From: Crocinitomicaceae bacterium
GTDB taxonomy: Bacteria > Bacteroidota > Bacteroidia > Flavobacteriales_D > Crocinitomicaceae
Length of the DNA stretch: 59,692 nt
Direction: 5' to 3'
NCBI GenBank assembly: GCA_020436025.1
Contig: JAGQYP010000019.1
Span: 1-59,692 of the forward strand
The notes under the pieces are model-generated. The model had not been told where the DNA came from. It worked only from the letters and a program-made list of their open reading frames with translations, and did not search any database. A program made the translations under genes and the position numbers. Positions 26,518 to 35,954 of this stretch are shown one piece after another; position 1 is the stretch's first letter; every line of letters begins with the position of its first letter.

Positions 26518-27387
26518 TTAGGATTTCTTGAATATTCTTGGAATTACCATTGGAACATTCTTTTTGTACTCCTCATAACCTTCTCTTCTGGAAGCCATTC
26601 TTTTATCTTTCATAGGGATCGAAATAAAGAAAAACATCAATATTAGAGCTACAACTCCAACTCCGGTATAGAGAGGTGCGCGGTAGGCAATTCCTGAAAC
26701 AAAAACACCCAACCAAAAGAGCATCTCACCCAAATAATTTGGATATCTAATTTGCCCCCAAATTCCTGAATCTAATAAGTCCTCAGTTTTGGGGTTGGGT
26801 CTCCTTCTAAATTTTGCTAATTCGTTATCCGCCTGTAATTCAAGCCATATTCCAACAATCGAAATCAAGGAACCAATGTAAAACAACCATTCAAATTTTG
26901 GCTCGGGACCAATGATCCATAAGGCCGGCCAGAAACATCCAAACACCATCAAAGTTGGGAACAAATGTATCCCCAGAAAATTGACAAAAGGATACATTTT
27001 TCCAGATTGTTTGGCTAAGTCGACATATCTAAAATCTTCATGATGAAAACCCGCCCATCCTCTTGCCCAGCTTAGAGTTAATCGCCAAGACCAAAGGGAA
27101 ACTACTAGAAAAAACACCCATTGTTTCCAATCCAAATAGCTGTATAATTCTACAGCAAAAAGTAGAACAAAATAAAAAGGAATCACACTCCAAAATGCGT
27201 CGTAAACAGAACTGTTTTTCTTGAGTAAACTAAAGATGAAAGAAACTACCGTCATTACTAAATCAGCTATCAGTAGATCCCATTCAATATCTTTTGTTTG
27301 AATGAAGCGATAAGATAAAACTCCCGCTATTCCAATTATGATATAGATTAATACAATTTCTAATAGGTCCTTCTTTTTTTGAGTCAT
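26518..27387 (-). CDS. DUF1295 / steroid 5-alpha-reductase-type membrane enzyme
   Basis: A 289-residue membrane protein with about seven helices. The C-terminal part carries the superfamily signature: NPKTEDLLDSGIWGQIRYPNY, then LGEMLFWLGVF and a final SRREGYEEYKK, where the RYPNYLGE stretch binds NADPH or SAM in related reductases and isoprenylcysteine methyltransferases. The first half has the DAFWSVIPFYF and WSWRLTLSWARGW motifs of DUF1295. The substrate is unknown. Its ATG overlaps the stop of the upstream MBL-fold gene (ATGA), so both are translated from one mRNA. Confidence 0.85.
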   Translation of the reverse strand: MTQKKKDLLEIVLIYIIIGIAGVLSYRFIQTKDIEWDLLIADLVMTVVSFIFSLLKKNSSVYDAFWSVIPFYFVLLFAVELYSYLDWKQWVFFLVVSLWSWRLTLSWARGWAGFHHEDFRYVDLAKQSGKMYPFVNFLGIHLFPTLMVFGCFWPALWIIGPEPKFEWLFYIGSLISIVGIWLELQADNELAKFRRRPNPKTEDLLDSGIWGQIRYPNYLGEMLFWLGVFVSGIAYRAPLYTGVGVVALILMFFFISIPMKDKRMASRREGYEEYKKNVPMVIPRIFKKS

Positions 27388-28154
27388 AATGTTTGAATTT
27401 GATAATTTTCAAAAGCCAGATATTTTGGGCCAATGATAGGATTTTCCTTTAACACATCTTTATTTGGCGACCAATCTATTTTCGCGAATTTAGAAACAAT
27501 TCCTTTGGCATGTTTGTCTTCATCATGTGTAGCTGCTACAAATTTGGGATCAAGTTCATGAATTAACTTTTCTACACTTTTAATTCCAGGAGCCACTTCA
27601 CCACCAAGAAAAACAGGCAATTTATACCTATTGAATGGAGTTAATAAGAGGTCAAAATCAGGTAATTCCGAAAGTAATTCTTGGTTCTTTTCATCTAGAG
27701 CAAACCCATGAGTAGCAAGGAAAATGGCATTTTTCCCATCTTCAATTATAAGAGCATCGTATATGGGATCAATTTTTCTTTTGGTTGGCAGATGATGAAG
27801 GTTAAAAGATAGTTCACCTACATTTTTAATCTTTCGATCAAATGGAATAAACTGAGACGATGGAAGGATTTTATTCATTGATTTCCCAATTGACTTGGGC
27901 CCTACAATCAATTTGGGTTGGATAAGTTGAAGCGTTTCTTTGTGAAAATGATCGGGATATTTCTGAGTAATCAGCACCAAATCAAAATCGGGTAAATCAT
28001 CCAAGGAAATTGGTTTTGTTCGATGCCATTGTGTGTTGAACCAACCGAAATAATCTACTTCTGTTCCAACTAACCAGGGGTCAATCAGAATCTTTACACC
28101 ATTCAAATCAACCCACCAGGAGTTATCCATATTTAATCTTTGAATCTTTACCAT
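27384..28154 (-). CDS. MBL-fold protein with an altered metal motif
   Basis: A 256-residue soluble protein resembling the metallo-beta-lactamase-like fold. The early WWVDLNGVKILIDPW strand and later FLATHGFALDEKN and AATHDEDKHAKG are as expected. At the position of the metal motif SHxHxDHxH it has TQKYPDHFH (63-71), so the first two histidines are Gln and Tyr while DH and the last His are kept. Plant plastid and cyanobacterial relatives show a similar TQGxxDHxH change. It may bind one metal or none. Four-base overlap with the DUF1295 gene suggests a shared lipid or isoprenoid pathway; this is inference. Confidence 0.75.
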   Translation of the reverse strand: MVKIQRLNMDNSWWVDLNGVKILIDPWLVGTEVDYFGWFNTQWHRTKPISLDDLPDFDLVLITQKYPDHFHKETLQLIQPKLIVGPKSIGKSMNKILPSSQFIPFDRKIKNVGELSFNLHHLPTKRKIDPIYDALIIEDGKNAIFLATHGFALDEKNQELLSELPDFDLLLTPFNRYKLPVFLGGEVAPGIKSVEKLIHELDPKFVAATHDEDKHAKGIVSKFAKIDWSPNKDVLKENPIIGPKYLAFENYQIQTL

Positions 28155-28201
28155 TTACTAGAAAACAATTTGAATTCTTGAAAGTTCTTGAAAATAAGAA
28201 A

Positions 28202-28225
28202 CCCGTTTGGAAAAAACCAAACGGG
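28202..28225 (-). terminator. Terminator after the second sigma factor gene
   Basis: A perfect 9-bp stem (CCCGTTTGG at 28202-28210, CCAAACGGG at 28217-28225) with an A6/T6 loop, 25 bp downstream of the sigma gene stop on the minus strand. The downstream U tract is interrupted. Confidence 0.75.
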
Positions 28226-28250
28226 CTACTTTTTATCGGTATTGAAACTA

Positions 28251-28847
28251 TTAAGAGATTACAGTAATGTCTTTTTCTTCAATGATTCTTCTAAGATTGA
28301 TTAATGCATATCGCATTCTTCCTAAAGCTGTATTGATTGAGACATCTTCTTCTTCGGCAATATCTTTAAAAGACATCCCTTTATAGATTCTCATCTCTAC
28401 CACTTTTCTTTGAGACTCTGGCAAGGTTGCCACAAGAGTTTCTAAGTGGTTAGCAATTTCATCCAATACAATTTCATCTTCTACATTAGAATCAGAAAGT
28501 GGAAGAATATCAAAAATGTTGAAATCTTCATTTTTTGAAGAAGACTCTGAGATCATTCTCATCTTCTTGTTCTTTCTAAAGTGATCGATCACCAAGTTGT
28601 GACAAATACGCATCACCCACGGCAGGAATTTACCTTCCTCGTTGTATCGACCTCCTTTTAATGTTTTAATGATTTTAATAAACGCATCCTGAAAAATGTC
28701 TTCGGTTAGGGCCTCGTTTTTTACCATCATAAAGATGTAATTGTAAACGCGGTTCTTGTGTCTTAAGATCAAAACCTCAAACGCCTCTTCGTTTCCAGAA
28801 ATATACAGCTTAACTAATTGCTGATCATCAAGTTTAGCGAAATTCAT
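28251..28847 (-). CDS. Sigma-70 family RNA polymerase sigma factor (RpoE-like, Bacteroidota type)
   Basis: A 198-residue sigma factor. Region 2 is at about 10-90 (FEVLILRHKNRVYNYIFMM, LTEDIFQDAFIKI, LPWVMRICHNLVIDHFRK) and region 4 at about 135-185 (LPESQRKVVEMRIYKGMSF, DIAEEEDVSINTALGRMR). It has no gene partner on either side, unlike the operonic sigma factor at 1034. A single-gene, no anti-sigma layout and this sequence type match the general housekeeping-like ECF sigma of many Bacteroidota. A minus-strand TACTCTTG box at 28897-28890 may be its promoter. Confidence 0.9.
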   Translation of the reverse strand: MNFAKLDDQQLVKLYISGNEEAFEVLILRHKNRVYNYIFMMVKNEALTEDIFQDAFIKIIKTLKGGRYNEEGKFLPWVMRICHNLVIDHFRKNKKMRMISESSSKNEDFNIFDILPLSDSNVEDEIVLDEIANHLETLVATLPESQRKVVEMRIYKGMSFKDIAEEEDVSINTALGRMRYALINLRRIIEEKDITVIS

Positions 28848-28972
28848 AATCTACCCTCCTTTTAGTGGTTACTAATTAATCTAAATTTTCAAGAGTAGAT
28901 ATATACCTATACGCAATTAGTTTTAAGAATTATAACTACAAGTATAAAAAATAAATTCTGAATTTCAAAATT

Positions 28973-29428
28973 TTAGTTCGCTTTAATCGCCCTATCCATC
29001 TCCCTTTTGGCGTCTTTTTGCTTCAAATCTTGCCTTTTATCATGCAATTTTTTACCACTGGCTAGGTAGATTCGTACTTTGGCTAAACCATTATCATTGA
29101 TAAATAAATGAGTGGGGACAATCGAAAATCCTTTGGTTTGAACTTTCTTAAATAACTTATCCAATTCCTGCCTTTTCAAGAGTAATTTACGATCTCTTCG
29201 CGGCTTGTGATTATAATAAGAAGCATTATCGTATTCGGCTACATGCATATTTCGAATGAAAAGTTCATCTTCAACAAAAACACAAAAAGCTTCGGTAATA
29301 CTTGCCTTACTATTTCGAATCGATTTGATTTCCGAACCAGTTAACTGAATACCAGCCACAAATTCATCCTCCAATTGGAATTCAAATTTGGCTCTTTTAT
29401 TCTTGATATTGATGTGATTCGCACTCAT
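28973..29428 (-). CDS. smpB: SsrA-binding protein SmpB
   Basis: SmpB binds tmRNA and brings it to stalled ribosomes for trans-translation. The 151-residue length is typical. N-terminal INIKNKRAKFEFQLEDEFVAG, GSEIKSIRNSKASITEAFC, RDRKLLLKRQEL, VPTHLFINDNGLAKV, and the basic tail (LASGKKLHDKRQDLKQKDAK, EMDRAIKAN) are all as in the family. It stands alone; the tmRNA gene ssrA is not in the window. Confidence 0.97.
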   Translation of the reverse strand: MSANHINIKNKRAKFEFQLEDEFVAGIQLTGSEIKSIRNSKASITEAFCVFVEDELFIRNMHVAEYDNASYYNHKPRRDRKLLLKRQELDKLFKKVQTKGFSIVPTHLFINDNGLAKVRIYLASGKKLHDKRQDLKQKDAKREMDRAIKAN

Positions 29429-29561
29429 ACGGCGAAGTTAGTGAAATTCTAACGATTAGTGATGTTTACACAAATTGATAATTCCAACCTAGCAATTTTT
29501 ACCCCCTTTTCTTTTTGGCTTCCTTTTATTTTTGATGTATTAATCTTAAAAGCAACATATT

Positions 29562-29903
29562 ATGAAAACAGGATTTTTTATTTCAGCGTTTATTTTTTGG
29601 TTTGGTAGTACCTCTGCCATGACTCCAGAATCTTACACTCCAAACACATTAAATCAAGTACAGGAATGGGTAGACCAAAATGTGAAATACCCTGAAATCG
29701 CCAAGACTAACAAAGAAGAAGGTGTAGTCTACGTAGAATTTGAAATTCATCATGGACAAATTTCATCAACCCGAATAATTCAGGAGGCCGGACCAAATCT
29801 TAATAAGGCTGCCTTGAATATTGTTCAAAATCTTCCATCAAGTCTTTTAAAATTGACAGAAAAGGCGACTTATATTATGCCTATTAAGTTTGATTTGATT
29901 TGA
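29562..29903 (+). CDS. Short exported TonB C-terminal-domain protein
   Basis: A 113-residue protein with a signal peptide (MKTGFFISAFIFWFGSTSA). The rest is a single TonB C-terminal-like unit: VDQNVKYPEIAKTNKEEGVV, YVEFEIHHGQISSTRIIQEA, and LNKAALNIVQNLPSS. It lacks the N-terminal membrane anchor and Pro-rich stalk of TonB, as does the protein at 3498-3914. TATTTTTG at 29527-29534 is a possible -7 box. A repeat block follows directly after the stop. Confidence 0.8.
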   Translation: MKTGFFISAFIFWFGSTSAMTPESYTPNTLNQVQEWVDQNVKYPEIAKTNKEEGVVYVEFEIHHGQISSTRIIQEAGPNLNKAALNIVQNLPSSLLKLTEKATYIMPIKFDLI

Positions 29904-29986
29904 TTGATGACCAATTGATTTATGATTTATGACTAATTGATGTATGACGTATGATTAATTGATTTATGACTGACTGATTGATTTTT
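29904..29986. repeat. TTGATTTATGA-type degenerate repeat
   Basis: About 80 bp of imperfect units (TTGATTTATGA, TTGATGTATGACG, TATGATTAATTGA, TTATGACTGA) begin right after the stop at 29903. The same words form the cleaner 15-bp array at 42697-42782. No coding potential is seen. Confidence 0.7.
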
Positions 29987-30003
29987 TAGTGTCTGTTTAA
30001 ATA

Positions 30004-30044
30004 CATAAAAAAACCGCCTTAGATCCTCTGATCCTTGGCGGTTT
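30004..30044. terminator. Terminator between convergent genes
   Basis: Arms AAACCGCC (30011-30018) and GGCGGTTT (30037-30044), with inner GATC/GATC pairing, give a long hairpin. On the minus strand the left flank is a T run after the efflux operon, and it also ends the plus-strand TonB-domain gene. Confidence 0.8.
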
Positions 30045-30074
30045 CCTCTACTACAACTAAATAAAATCTTTACC

Positions 30075-31535
30075 TTATTGCCATCCTCCACCTAGCACTC
30101 GGTACATGGAAACTACGGCACTTAATTGTTGTTGTTTAATTTCTATCAATTCCATTTTTGCTTCAAGGGCATCTCTTTGGGTAAGTAAAACTTCCATATA
30201 GTCTGCTCTTGCCGACATAAATAATGTATTGGCCACATTGATTGATTTATTCAATGCTTCTACCTGCAGAGATTTGAGATCATAGCTTTGCTTCAGGTTA
30301 TCGATCTTGGATAAATTATTCATGACCTCCGTGTAAGCATTCAGAATTGTTTTTTCGTACTCGTATACTGCTTGCAGCTGTCTGGCATTTGCAGAAATAT
30401 ATTCAGCCTTAATTGCCGCCCGATTTAATAGCGGCGCAATCAAGTCGCCTAATATATTATAAGCCAAAGAAGCAGGTGTATTGAAGAAATATTTAAAATT
30501 GAATGCATTGTAGCCTACCCCGAGTGTAATTCTTAAAGAAGGGAAGAACTTTGCTTTTGCCACTTTTACGTCAAGTTTCGATGCAATTAAATTGTATTCC
30601 GCCATTCTGATGTCAGGACGGTTTTCCAATAATTGAGACGGAACTCCCGTAGAAATTGAATCTGGTACCAAATCCATAAAATTGCTTGAATTTCTTATCA
30701 CTGGTTGAGGAAATCGTCCGACCAAGAAGTTTATTCTATTCTCCGTTTCTACGATTTGTTGTTTGACATAAAACAAACGACTTCTATTTTTCAAAACTTC
30801 CGCTTCAAATTTTCGAATAGCTAACTCTGTTACTTTCGCAGCCTCCTTTTGTAGTTTGACAATTTCAAGTGCATTTTTCTGGATTTCCAGGTTTTGCTGA
30901 ATAATCTCCATCTCATTATCCAAAGCAATTAATTCAAAATAGGAATGCGCTATCTCCGATACGAGTTTAGTCACCATATAATTCTTAGCTTCAATACTGG
31001 AAGAATACCTTGAAAACGCCGCATCTCTGGCGTTACGAAGCTTTCTCCAGATGTCTATTTCCCAGGATGACTCCAAACCGACACCAAAATCAGGTAAATG
31101 TTCTGGTGTTTTCTTTCCGTCTGCAATTTCAGACATGTCGTCTGCAGCACCTTGACTTGTGTGTCGACCTACTTTTTCGATCCCTGCTCCTACTCTTAGA
31201 TTCAAATCGGGAAGAATTTCACCCTTTGCTCTCATGATTTCTGAGTTGGCCGCAGTAATTTCTGCCAAAGTGATATTCAATTCCATATTGTTTTTCAAAG
31301 CTGTATCGATTAGTGCAACCAAACAGGTGTCCTTGAAAAACTCTCTCCATTGCAGATCAGCAGTATTTGTAGAATCCACCACAATAGTTGAATCCAATGC
31401 CCCATTATAAGAAGTGGGAACATTGGTATTTTCTTCTTTCATGGCAATTTTGGGAATTCCACATGAGTTAATCAGAATAGCAAATACTGCCATCCCGATT
31501 ATGCTATAAATTGCTCTTTTATCCATTTTTTTCAT
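30075..31535 (-). CDS. Outer membrane factor (TolC/OprM-like) lipoprotein of an RND efflux system
   Basis: A 486-residue TolC-family channel. The lipobox LINSC puts the lipidated cysteine at residue 25. Two helical repeats follow: about 60-240 (WREFFKDTCLVALIDTALKN, GLESSWEIDIWRKLRNARD) and 280-480 (ENRPDIRMAEYNLIASKLDV, FFPSLRITLGVGYN, with a terminal AVVSMYRVLGGGWQ). This is the exit duct through the outer membrane for the RND pump. Its start overlaps the pump gene by 17 bp. Confidence 0.95.
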   Translation of the reverse strand: MKKMDKRAIYSIIGMAVFAILINSCGIPKIAMKEENTNVPTSYNGALDSTIVVDSTNTADLQWREFFKDTCLVALIDTALKNNMELNITLAEITAANSEIMRAKGEILPDLNLRVGAGIEKVGRHTSQGAADDMSEIADGKKTPEHLPDFGVGLESSWEIDIWRKLRNARDAAFSRYSSSIEAKNYMVTKLVSEIAHSYFELIALDNEMEIIQQNLEIQKNALEIVKLQKEAAKVTELAIRKFEAEVLKNRSRLFYVKQQIVETENRINFLVGRFPQPVIRNSSNFMDLVPDSISTGVPSQLLENRPDIRMAEYNLIASKLDVKVAKAKFFPSLRITLGVGYNAFNFKYFFNTPASLAYNILGDLIAPLLNRAAIKAEYISANARQLQAVYEYEKTILNAYTEVMNNLSKIDNLKQSYDLKSLQVEALNKSINVANTLFMSARADYMEVLLTQRDALEAKMELIEIKQQQLSAVVSMYRVLGGGWQ

Positions 31536-34500
31536 CGCTTGAATGTTCTTCAGTTAACGGATCAAAATCTTCATCCTTAATTAATTTTCTGCCCTCAGCT
31601 ATTTTTCCAAAGATGTAGTACAACCCAGGTACAATGATCACCCCGAAAATTGTCCCAAAGAGCATACCTCCTAAAGCCGAGGAACCAATAGTTCTGTTTC
31701 CGATAGCTCCTGGACCATGTGCCATTACCAATGGAATCAATCCTGCAATAAATGCAAATGAAGTCATCAAAATCGGCCTAAATCTTACTCTAGCTCCCTC
31801 AATCGCCGACTCCAATACTGTAGCTCCCTGTTGTTGTTTCTGAACAGCAAACTCCACGATCAGTACGGCATTTTTACCGAGGAGACCTACTAGCATTACC
31901 AATCCAATTTGGGCGTAAATGTCGTTGGCCAGACCCATCATTTTGATCAACAAGAAAGAACCAAAAACTCCCGCAGGAAGAGACAATACCACAGCCCAAG
32001 GAATGATAAAACTCTCATACTGAGCCACTAATACCAAATAAACGAAAGCCAATACAATTAAAAAGATGTAAATCGCTTCATTTCCTCTTGCAACCTCATC
32101 TTTTTGAAGACCCGCCCAATCGATACCATAACCAGTTGGTAAAGATTTAGCTTCCTCCTGAATTGCTTTAATAGCTTCTCCGGAACTATACCCTTTTGCT
32201 GGATTACAACGAATAGAGGCCGTTGTATACATGTTATACCTGTTAATCTCATAAATTCCCTGAGATTTTTTAATTTTCATGAACGAAGAGTAAGGCACCA
32301 TTTCATCGTATTTGTTTTTTACATACAACTTCATGATATCCTCTGGAAGCCTACGATAGGAAGGGTCAGACTGAACGAAAACCTTAAAGAATCGCCCAAA
32401 TTTGATAAACCCTAAATCATAAGTACTCCCTATCAGAATGGATAAATTCTCCATCGCCTTACCAATCGAAACTCCTTTCTGCATAGCAAGTTGATTGTCT
32501 ATTTCCAACTCATATTGAGGATAGTTGGCACTGTAGAATGTAAAAAGGTTTGAAATCTCTGGGCGTTTTTCCAGTCTATCCATGAAATCCTGTGTAATTA
32601 CCTCGAACTCCCGATAGTTTTCCGTGTTGGTTTTGTCTAATAACTGCAGAGCCAAACCTCCAGCAGCACCATAACCCGGAACAGCTGGTGGATCAAAGAA
32701 CTCTACTTTAGCTTCAGAAATCTCTGATGCTCTTTCTTCGAGTTCCTTCATAATTTCCTTTACCGTGTGTTCTCTTTCACTCCAGGGTTTAAGGTTAATC
32801 AAACATGTTCCGGAAGTTGATCCACGCCCTTGAGTTAGAATTTCGAATCCTGCTAAAGAAGACACAGAACTTACTCCATCAATTTCTTTAGCAATAGATT
32901 GCAATTGTCTACTCACCTCATAAGTTCTCTCCAAAGTAGAACCGGGAGGAGTTTGGACCACTGCATAGATCATTCCTTGATCCTCAGCAGGTACAAAACC
33001 GGAAGGCAGGGATTTGGCCACATGGAAAATACCATAACCAAATACTGCTAACATGATCATTGTCACCAATCTTCTGTCAACAATGCGCCTTAAAAGTTTC
33101 ACATAACCACCTGTCAGCTTATCAAAAAGTCGGTTGAAACCATCTAAAAACCTATTGAGCCAGGTTCGTTTACGCGGTTTTGCATGCGTATCTTTTAATA
33201 TAATCGCACATAAAACTGGAGTAACTGTAAGGGCTACAATTCCGGATAAAATAATGGAAGATGCCATTGTAATTGAGAATTGGCGATAGAAAATCCCCAC
33301 CGGTCCAGACATAAAAGTAACTGGAATAAATACGGATGCCATCAAAAGTGTAATTGCGATAATGGCTCCACTAATTTCACCAAGAACTTTTTTAACCGCG
33401 TTGTAGGGACTTAAATGTTCCTCTTCCATTTTTGCATGGACGGCTTCCACCACTACGATCGCATCATCTACTACAATCCCAATTGCCAATACTAAGGCAA
33501 ACAAAGTAATCAAGTTAATGGTCAACCCAAAAGCTTGAATAACAAAGAATGCACCGATTAGAGAAATAGGAACAGCCAAAATGGGGATCAAAGTTGAACG
33601 CCAATCGCCTAAGAAGATAAATACTACCAAGGCAACAAGAATAAAAGCATCACGTAATGTGTGCGTTACCTCTTCAATGGAGGCATCTAAGAAATTGGAG
33701 ACGTCGTAACTAATTTCAAAATCCATGCCTGGAGGAAAATCTTTTTTCATCTCCTCAAGCTTTTCTTTGATTCTTGCGATTACTTCGATGGCATTACTTC
33801 CGAAAGTTTGTTTCAGCATGATTGCAGCGGAAGGATATTCATCCAAATTGGAATAGATATCGTAGTATTCAGAACCTAACTCCACATCTGCAACATCTTT
33901 TAATTTTAGAACTTCTCCATCCGGAGTGGCACGGATGATCACATTTTGATATTGCTCAGGGGTATTAAATCTTCCCGGGTAAGTTAAAACATACTCCATT
34001 GCCTGAGAACGCTTACTATCTGCTCTACCGATACGACCAGGAGAACCAATAATACTTTGTTCATTCAAAGCTTCCATTACTTCATCTGTCCCAATATTGT
34101 AGGCTCTTAAACGATCTGGCTTTAACCAAATTCTCATGGCATATTGGCGGCTACCTAGGATATTTGCCTGCCCCACTCCTTCCAAACGCTGTAATTCAGG
34201 CATCATTTGGATATAAGCATAGTTGAAGATGTAATTCATATCCGCAGCACTTGTATCCTTGCTGTACAAATTCACATACATCAACATGTTTGGCATCACC
34301 CTTTGTACACGCAAACCTTCCAACTGTACAATTGGCGGGAGCCTGTTTTTTACCTGAGCAATTCTGTTGTTGATATTTACAACCGCTTGGTTTGGATCTG
34401 ATCCTTTATGGAAAACGATTTGAATGTTTCCTTCTCCCGAACTTTCTGCTGTGGAGAACATGTATTTCATTCCAGGCACCCCGTTAATTGCTTGTTCAAG

Positions 34501-34692
34501 CGGAATCAGTACCGATTGAACCATTACTTTCGAACTCGCTCCAGGATAAGAAACTTGCACTTGAACCGAAGGTGGAGCAATTTCAGGGAATTGTGATTTT
34601 GGCAAAGTATTGAGTGAAAGCATCCCTACGAAAACGATCAGTAGCGAGATCACAATGGACAATGCCGGACGTTTGATAAATCTATTAAACAT
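31519..34692 (-). CDS. RND multidrug efflux permease, HAE1 (AcrB-like) family
   Basis: A 1057-residue inner membrane proton antiporter of full AcrB length. It begins MFNRFIKRPALSIVISLL, with 12 hydrophobic helices, the essential aspartates of helix 4 in GIVVDDAIVVVEAV, and the LVGLLGKNAVLIVEFA motif of helix 11. The two large periplasmic loops are present and the C-terminus is charged. It expels drugs, bile salts or other amphiphiles from the periplasm or inner leaflet. Between adaptor (34-bp gap) and outer membrane factor (17-bp overlap) it forms a complete tripartite set. No regulator gene is adjacent. Confidence 0.97.
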   Translation of the reverse strand: MFNRFIKRPALSIVISLLIVFVGMLSLNTLPKSQFPEIAPPSVQVQVSYPGASSKVMVQSVLIPLEQAINGVPGMKYMFSTAESSGEGNIQIVFHKGSDPNQAVVNINNRIAQVKNRLPPIVQLEGLRVQRVMPNMLMYVNLYSKDTSAADMNYIFNYAYIQMMPELQRLEGVGQANILGSRQYAMRIWLKPDRLRAYNIGTDEVMEALNEQSIIGSPGRIGRADSKRSQAMEYVLTYPGRFNTPEQYQNVIIRATPDGEVLKLKDVADVELGSEYYDIYSNLDEYPSAAIMLKQTFGSNAIEVIARIKEKLEEMKKDFPPGMDFEISYDVSNFLDASIEEVTHTLRDAFILVALVVFIFLGDWRSTLIPILAVPISLIGAFFVIQAFGLTINLITLFALVLAIGIVVDDAIVVVEAVHAKMEEEHLSPYNAVKKVLGEISGAIIAITLLMASVFIPVTFMSGPVGIFYRQFSITMASSIILSGIVALTVTPVLCAIILKDTHAKPRKRTWLNRFLDGFNRLFDKLTGGYVKLLRRIVDRRLVTMIMLAVFGYGIFHVAKSLPSGFVPAEDQGMIYAVVQTPPGSTLERTYEVSRQLQSIAKEIDGVSSVSSLAGFEILTQGRGSTSGTCLINLKPWSEREHTVKEIMKELEERASEISEAKVEFFDPPAVPGYGAAGGLALQLLDKTNTENYREFEVITQDFMDRLEKRPEISNLFTFYSANYPQYELEIDNQLAMQKGVSIGKAMENLSILIGSTYDLGFIKFGRFFKVFVQSDPSYRRLPEDIMKLYVKNKYDEMVPYSSFMKIKKSQGIYEINRYNMYTTASIRCNPAKGYSSGEAIKAIQEEAKSLPTGYGIDWAGLQKDEVARGNEAIYIFLIVLAFVYLVLVAQYESFIIPWAVVLSLPAGVFGSFLLIKMMGLANDIYAQIGLVMLVGLLGKNAVLIVEFAVQKQQQGATVLESAIEGARVRFRPILMTSFAFIAGLIPLVMAHGPGAIGNRTIGSSALGGMLFGTIFGVIIVPGLYYIFGKIAEGRKLIKDEDFDPLTEEHSSDEKNG

Positions 34693-34726
34693 TTCGTTTG
34701 ATTTAAATAATTTATAATTCCGTGAA

Positions 34727-35809
34727 CTATTCTGCTCTTAGTTTTAGTCTGGCCAGAACCTTGGATGGATCTTCAAATTCAAACTCAATTTTGTCGTCAT
34801 TTCTTACCTTTCGGATACCTTCAAGAAGAATCTTATCTGTTTCTTTTAATCCTCCTGAAATAATGAAAAGATCTTGTAGCTCAGCTTGAATTCTTATTTC
34901 CTTTTGATGAACTTTGTTTTCTTCATCTATAACCCACACATAGAGTTTATCCAAAATTTCAAAAGTGGCTTTCTGTGGAATAATCATGGCCTTATCCATT
35001 GGAATTTCCATTCTGATATTCCCAGTTTCACCATGACGCAAGAGACCTTCAGGGTTTTCAAATTTGGCTCTGAAAGCGATATTTCCTGTTTCGTTATTAA
35101 AATCGGCTTCTATCGTCTCTACTATTCCGTTGTGACTGAAAAGTTTATTGTTCGCCATCATTAATTTGACTTGGATCACACTGTCCTTTTTGACATGTTC
35201 CATATAATCCAGGTATTCTGCTTCAGGTACGTTAAAATATACCCAGATTGATGAGTTATCCGATAAAGTAGTGAGGTAATCTCCTTCATCAACCAAACTT
35301 CCTAGTCTTACATGGAATCGGTCCATAATTCCTGTGAATGGAGCATGTATTTCGGTAAAACCTAAATGCACTTTTGCCAAAGCAAGCTCAGCTTTTGCCT
35401 TATCCAACTTCGCTTTGGCCAAGGCTAATTCATTTTGGGAAACTATATGACTATCGGCAAGAATTTTAGTGTTTTTATATTCGATCTCTATGAAAGCCGC
35501 TTCAGCTTCCGCTTTTTGCATTTCAGCTTGATACAGTAAAGGCATGATTTGAAACATGAGTTGACCTTTTTGTACTACCTGACCTTCATCCACAAATATT
35601 TCCTGCAAATACCCTTTTTCCAAAGCTCTTAATTCGATATGTTGAATCGCTCTGATTTGGGAAACATACTCTTTGACTACCAAGGTGTCTTTTAAAATTG
35701 GAGTAGTCGCAACCATTCTTGAATGTTCTTCTTCGTGTTCTTTTTCTTCCGAACAACTAGACATCCACAAAATGCTCATAGTCATGAATAAGAATAATTT
35801 TGTATTCAT
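34727..35809 (-). CDS. Periplasmic adaptor (membrane fusion protein) lipoprotein of the RND system
   Basis: The start at 35809 is chosen because it gives a signal peptide with lipobox (WMSSC, Cys at residue 18); the longer frame to 35923 adds 38 non-signal residues. The 360-residue mature adaptor has the barrel-sandwich lipoyl halves (EKGYLQEIFVDEGQVVQKGQ and GFTEIHAPFTGIMDRF), an alpha-hairpin between them (about 95-150, with AEAAFIEIEYKN and LAKAKLDKAKAELALAKV), and a beta-barrel/MP domain. It links the permease to the outer membrane factor. First gene of the three-gene operon. All partners except the permease are lipoproteins. Confidence 0.95.
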   Translation of the reverse strand: MNTKLFLFMTMSILWMSSCSEEKEHEEEHSRMVATTPILKDTLVVKEYVSQIRAIQHIELRALEKGYLQEIFVDEGQVVQKGQLMFQIMPLLYQAEMQKAEAEAAFIEIEYKNTKILADSHIVSQNELALAKAKLDKAKAELALAKVHLGFTEIHAPFTGIMDRFHVRLGSLVDEGDYLTTLSDNSSIWVYFNVPEAEYLDYMEHVKKDSVIQVKLMMANNKLFSHNGIVETIEADFNNETGNIAFRAKFENPEGLLRHGETGNIRMEIPMDKAMIIPQKATFEILDKLYVWVIDEENKVHQKEIRIQAELQDLFIISGGLKETDKILLEGIRKVRNDDKIEFEFEDPSKVLARLKLRAE

Positions 35810-35954
35810 TTTAAATTGATTTGATTTAATTTTTATTTCGTTGTAGTAAACTTGATTTTCCATTTTTTGCGCTAAAAAATAAATGACAGCACAGGTTCTT
35901 AGACGACTATCCCAGATAACCACCTAGAAGGCTTAGAAGCCAGGGAAAAACAAA

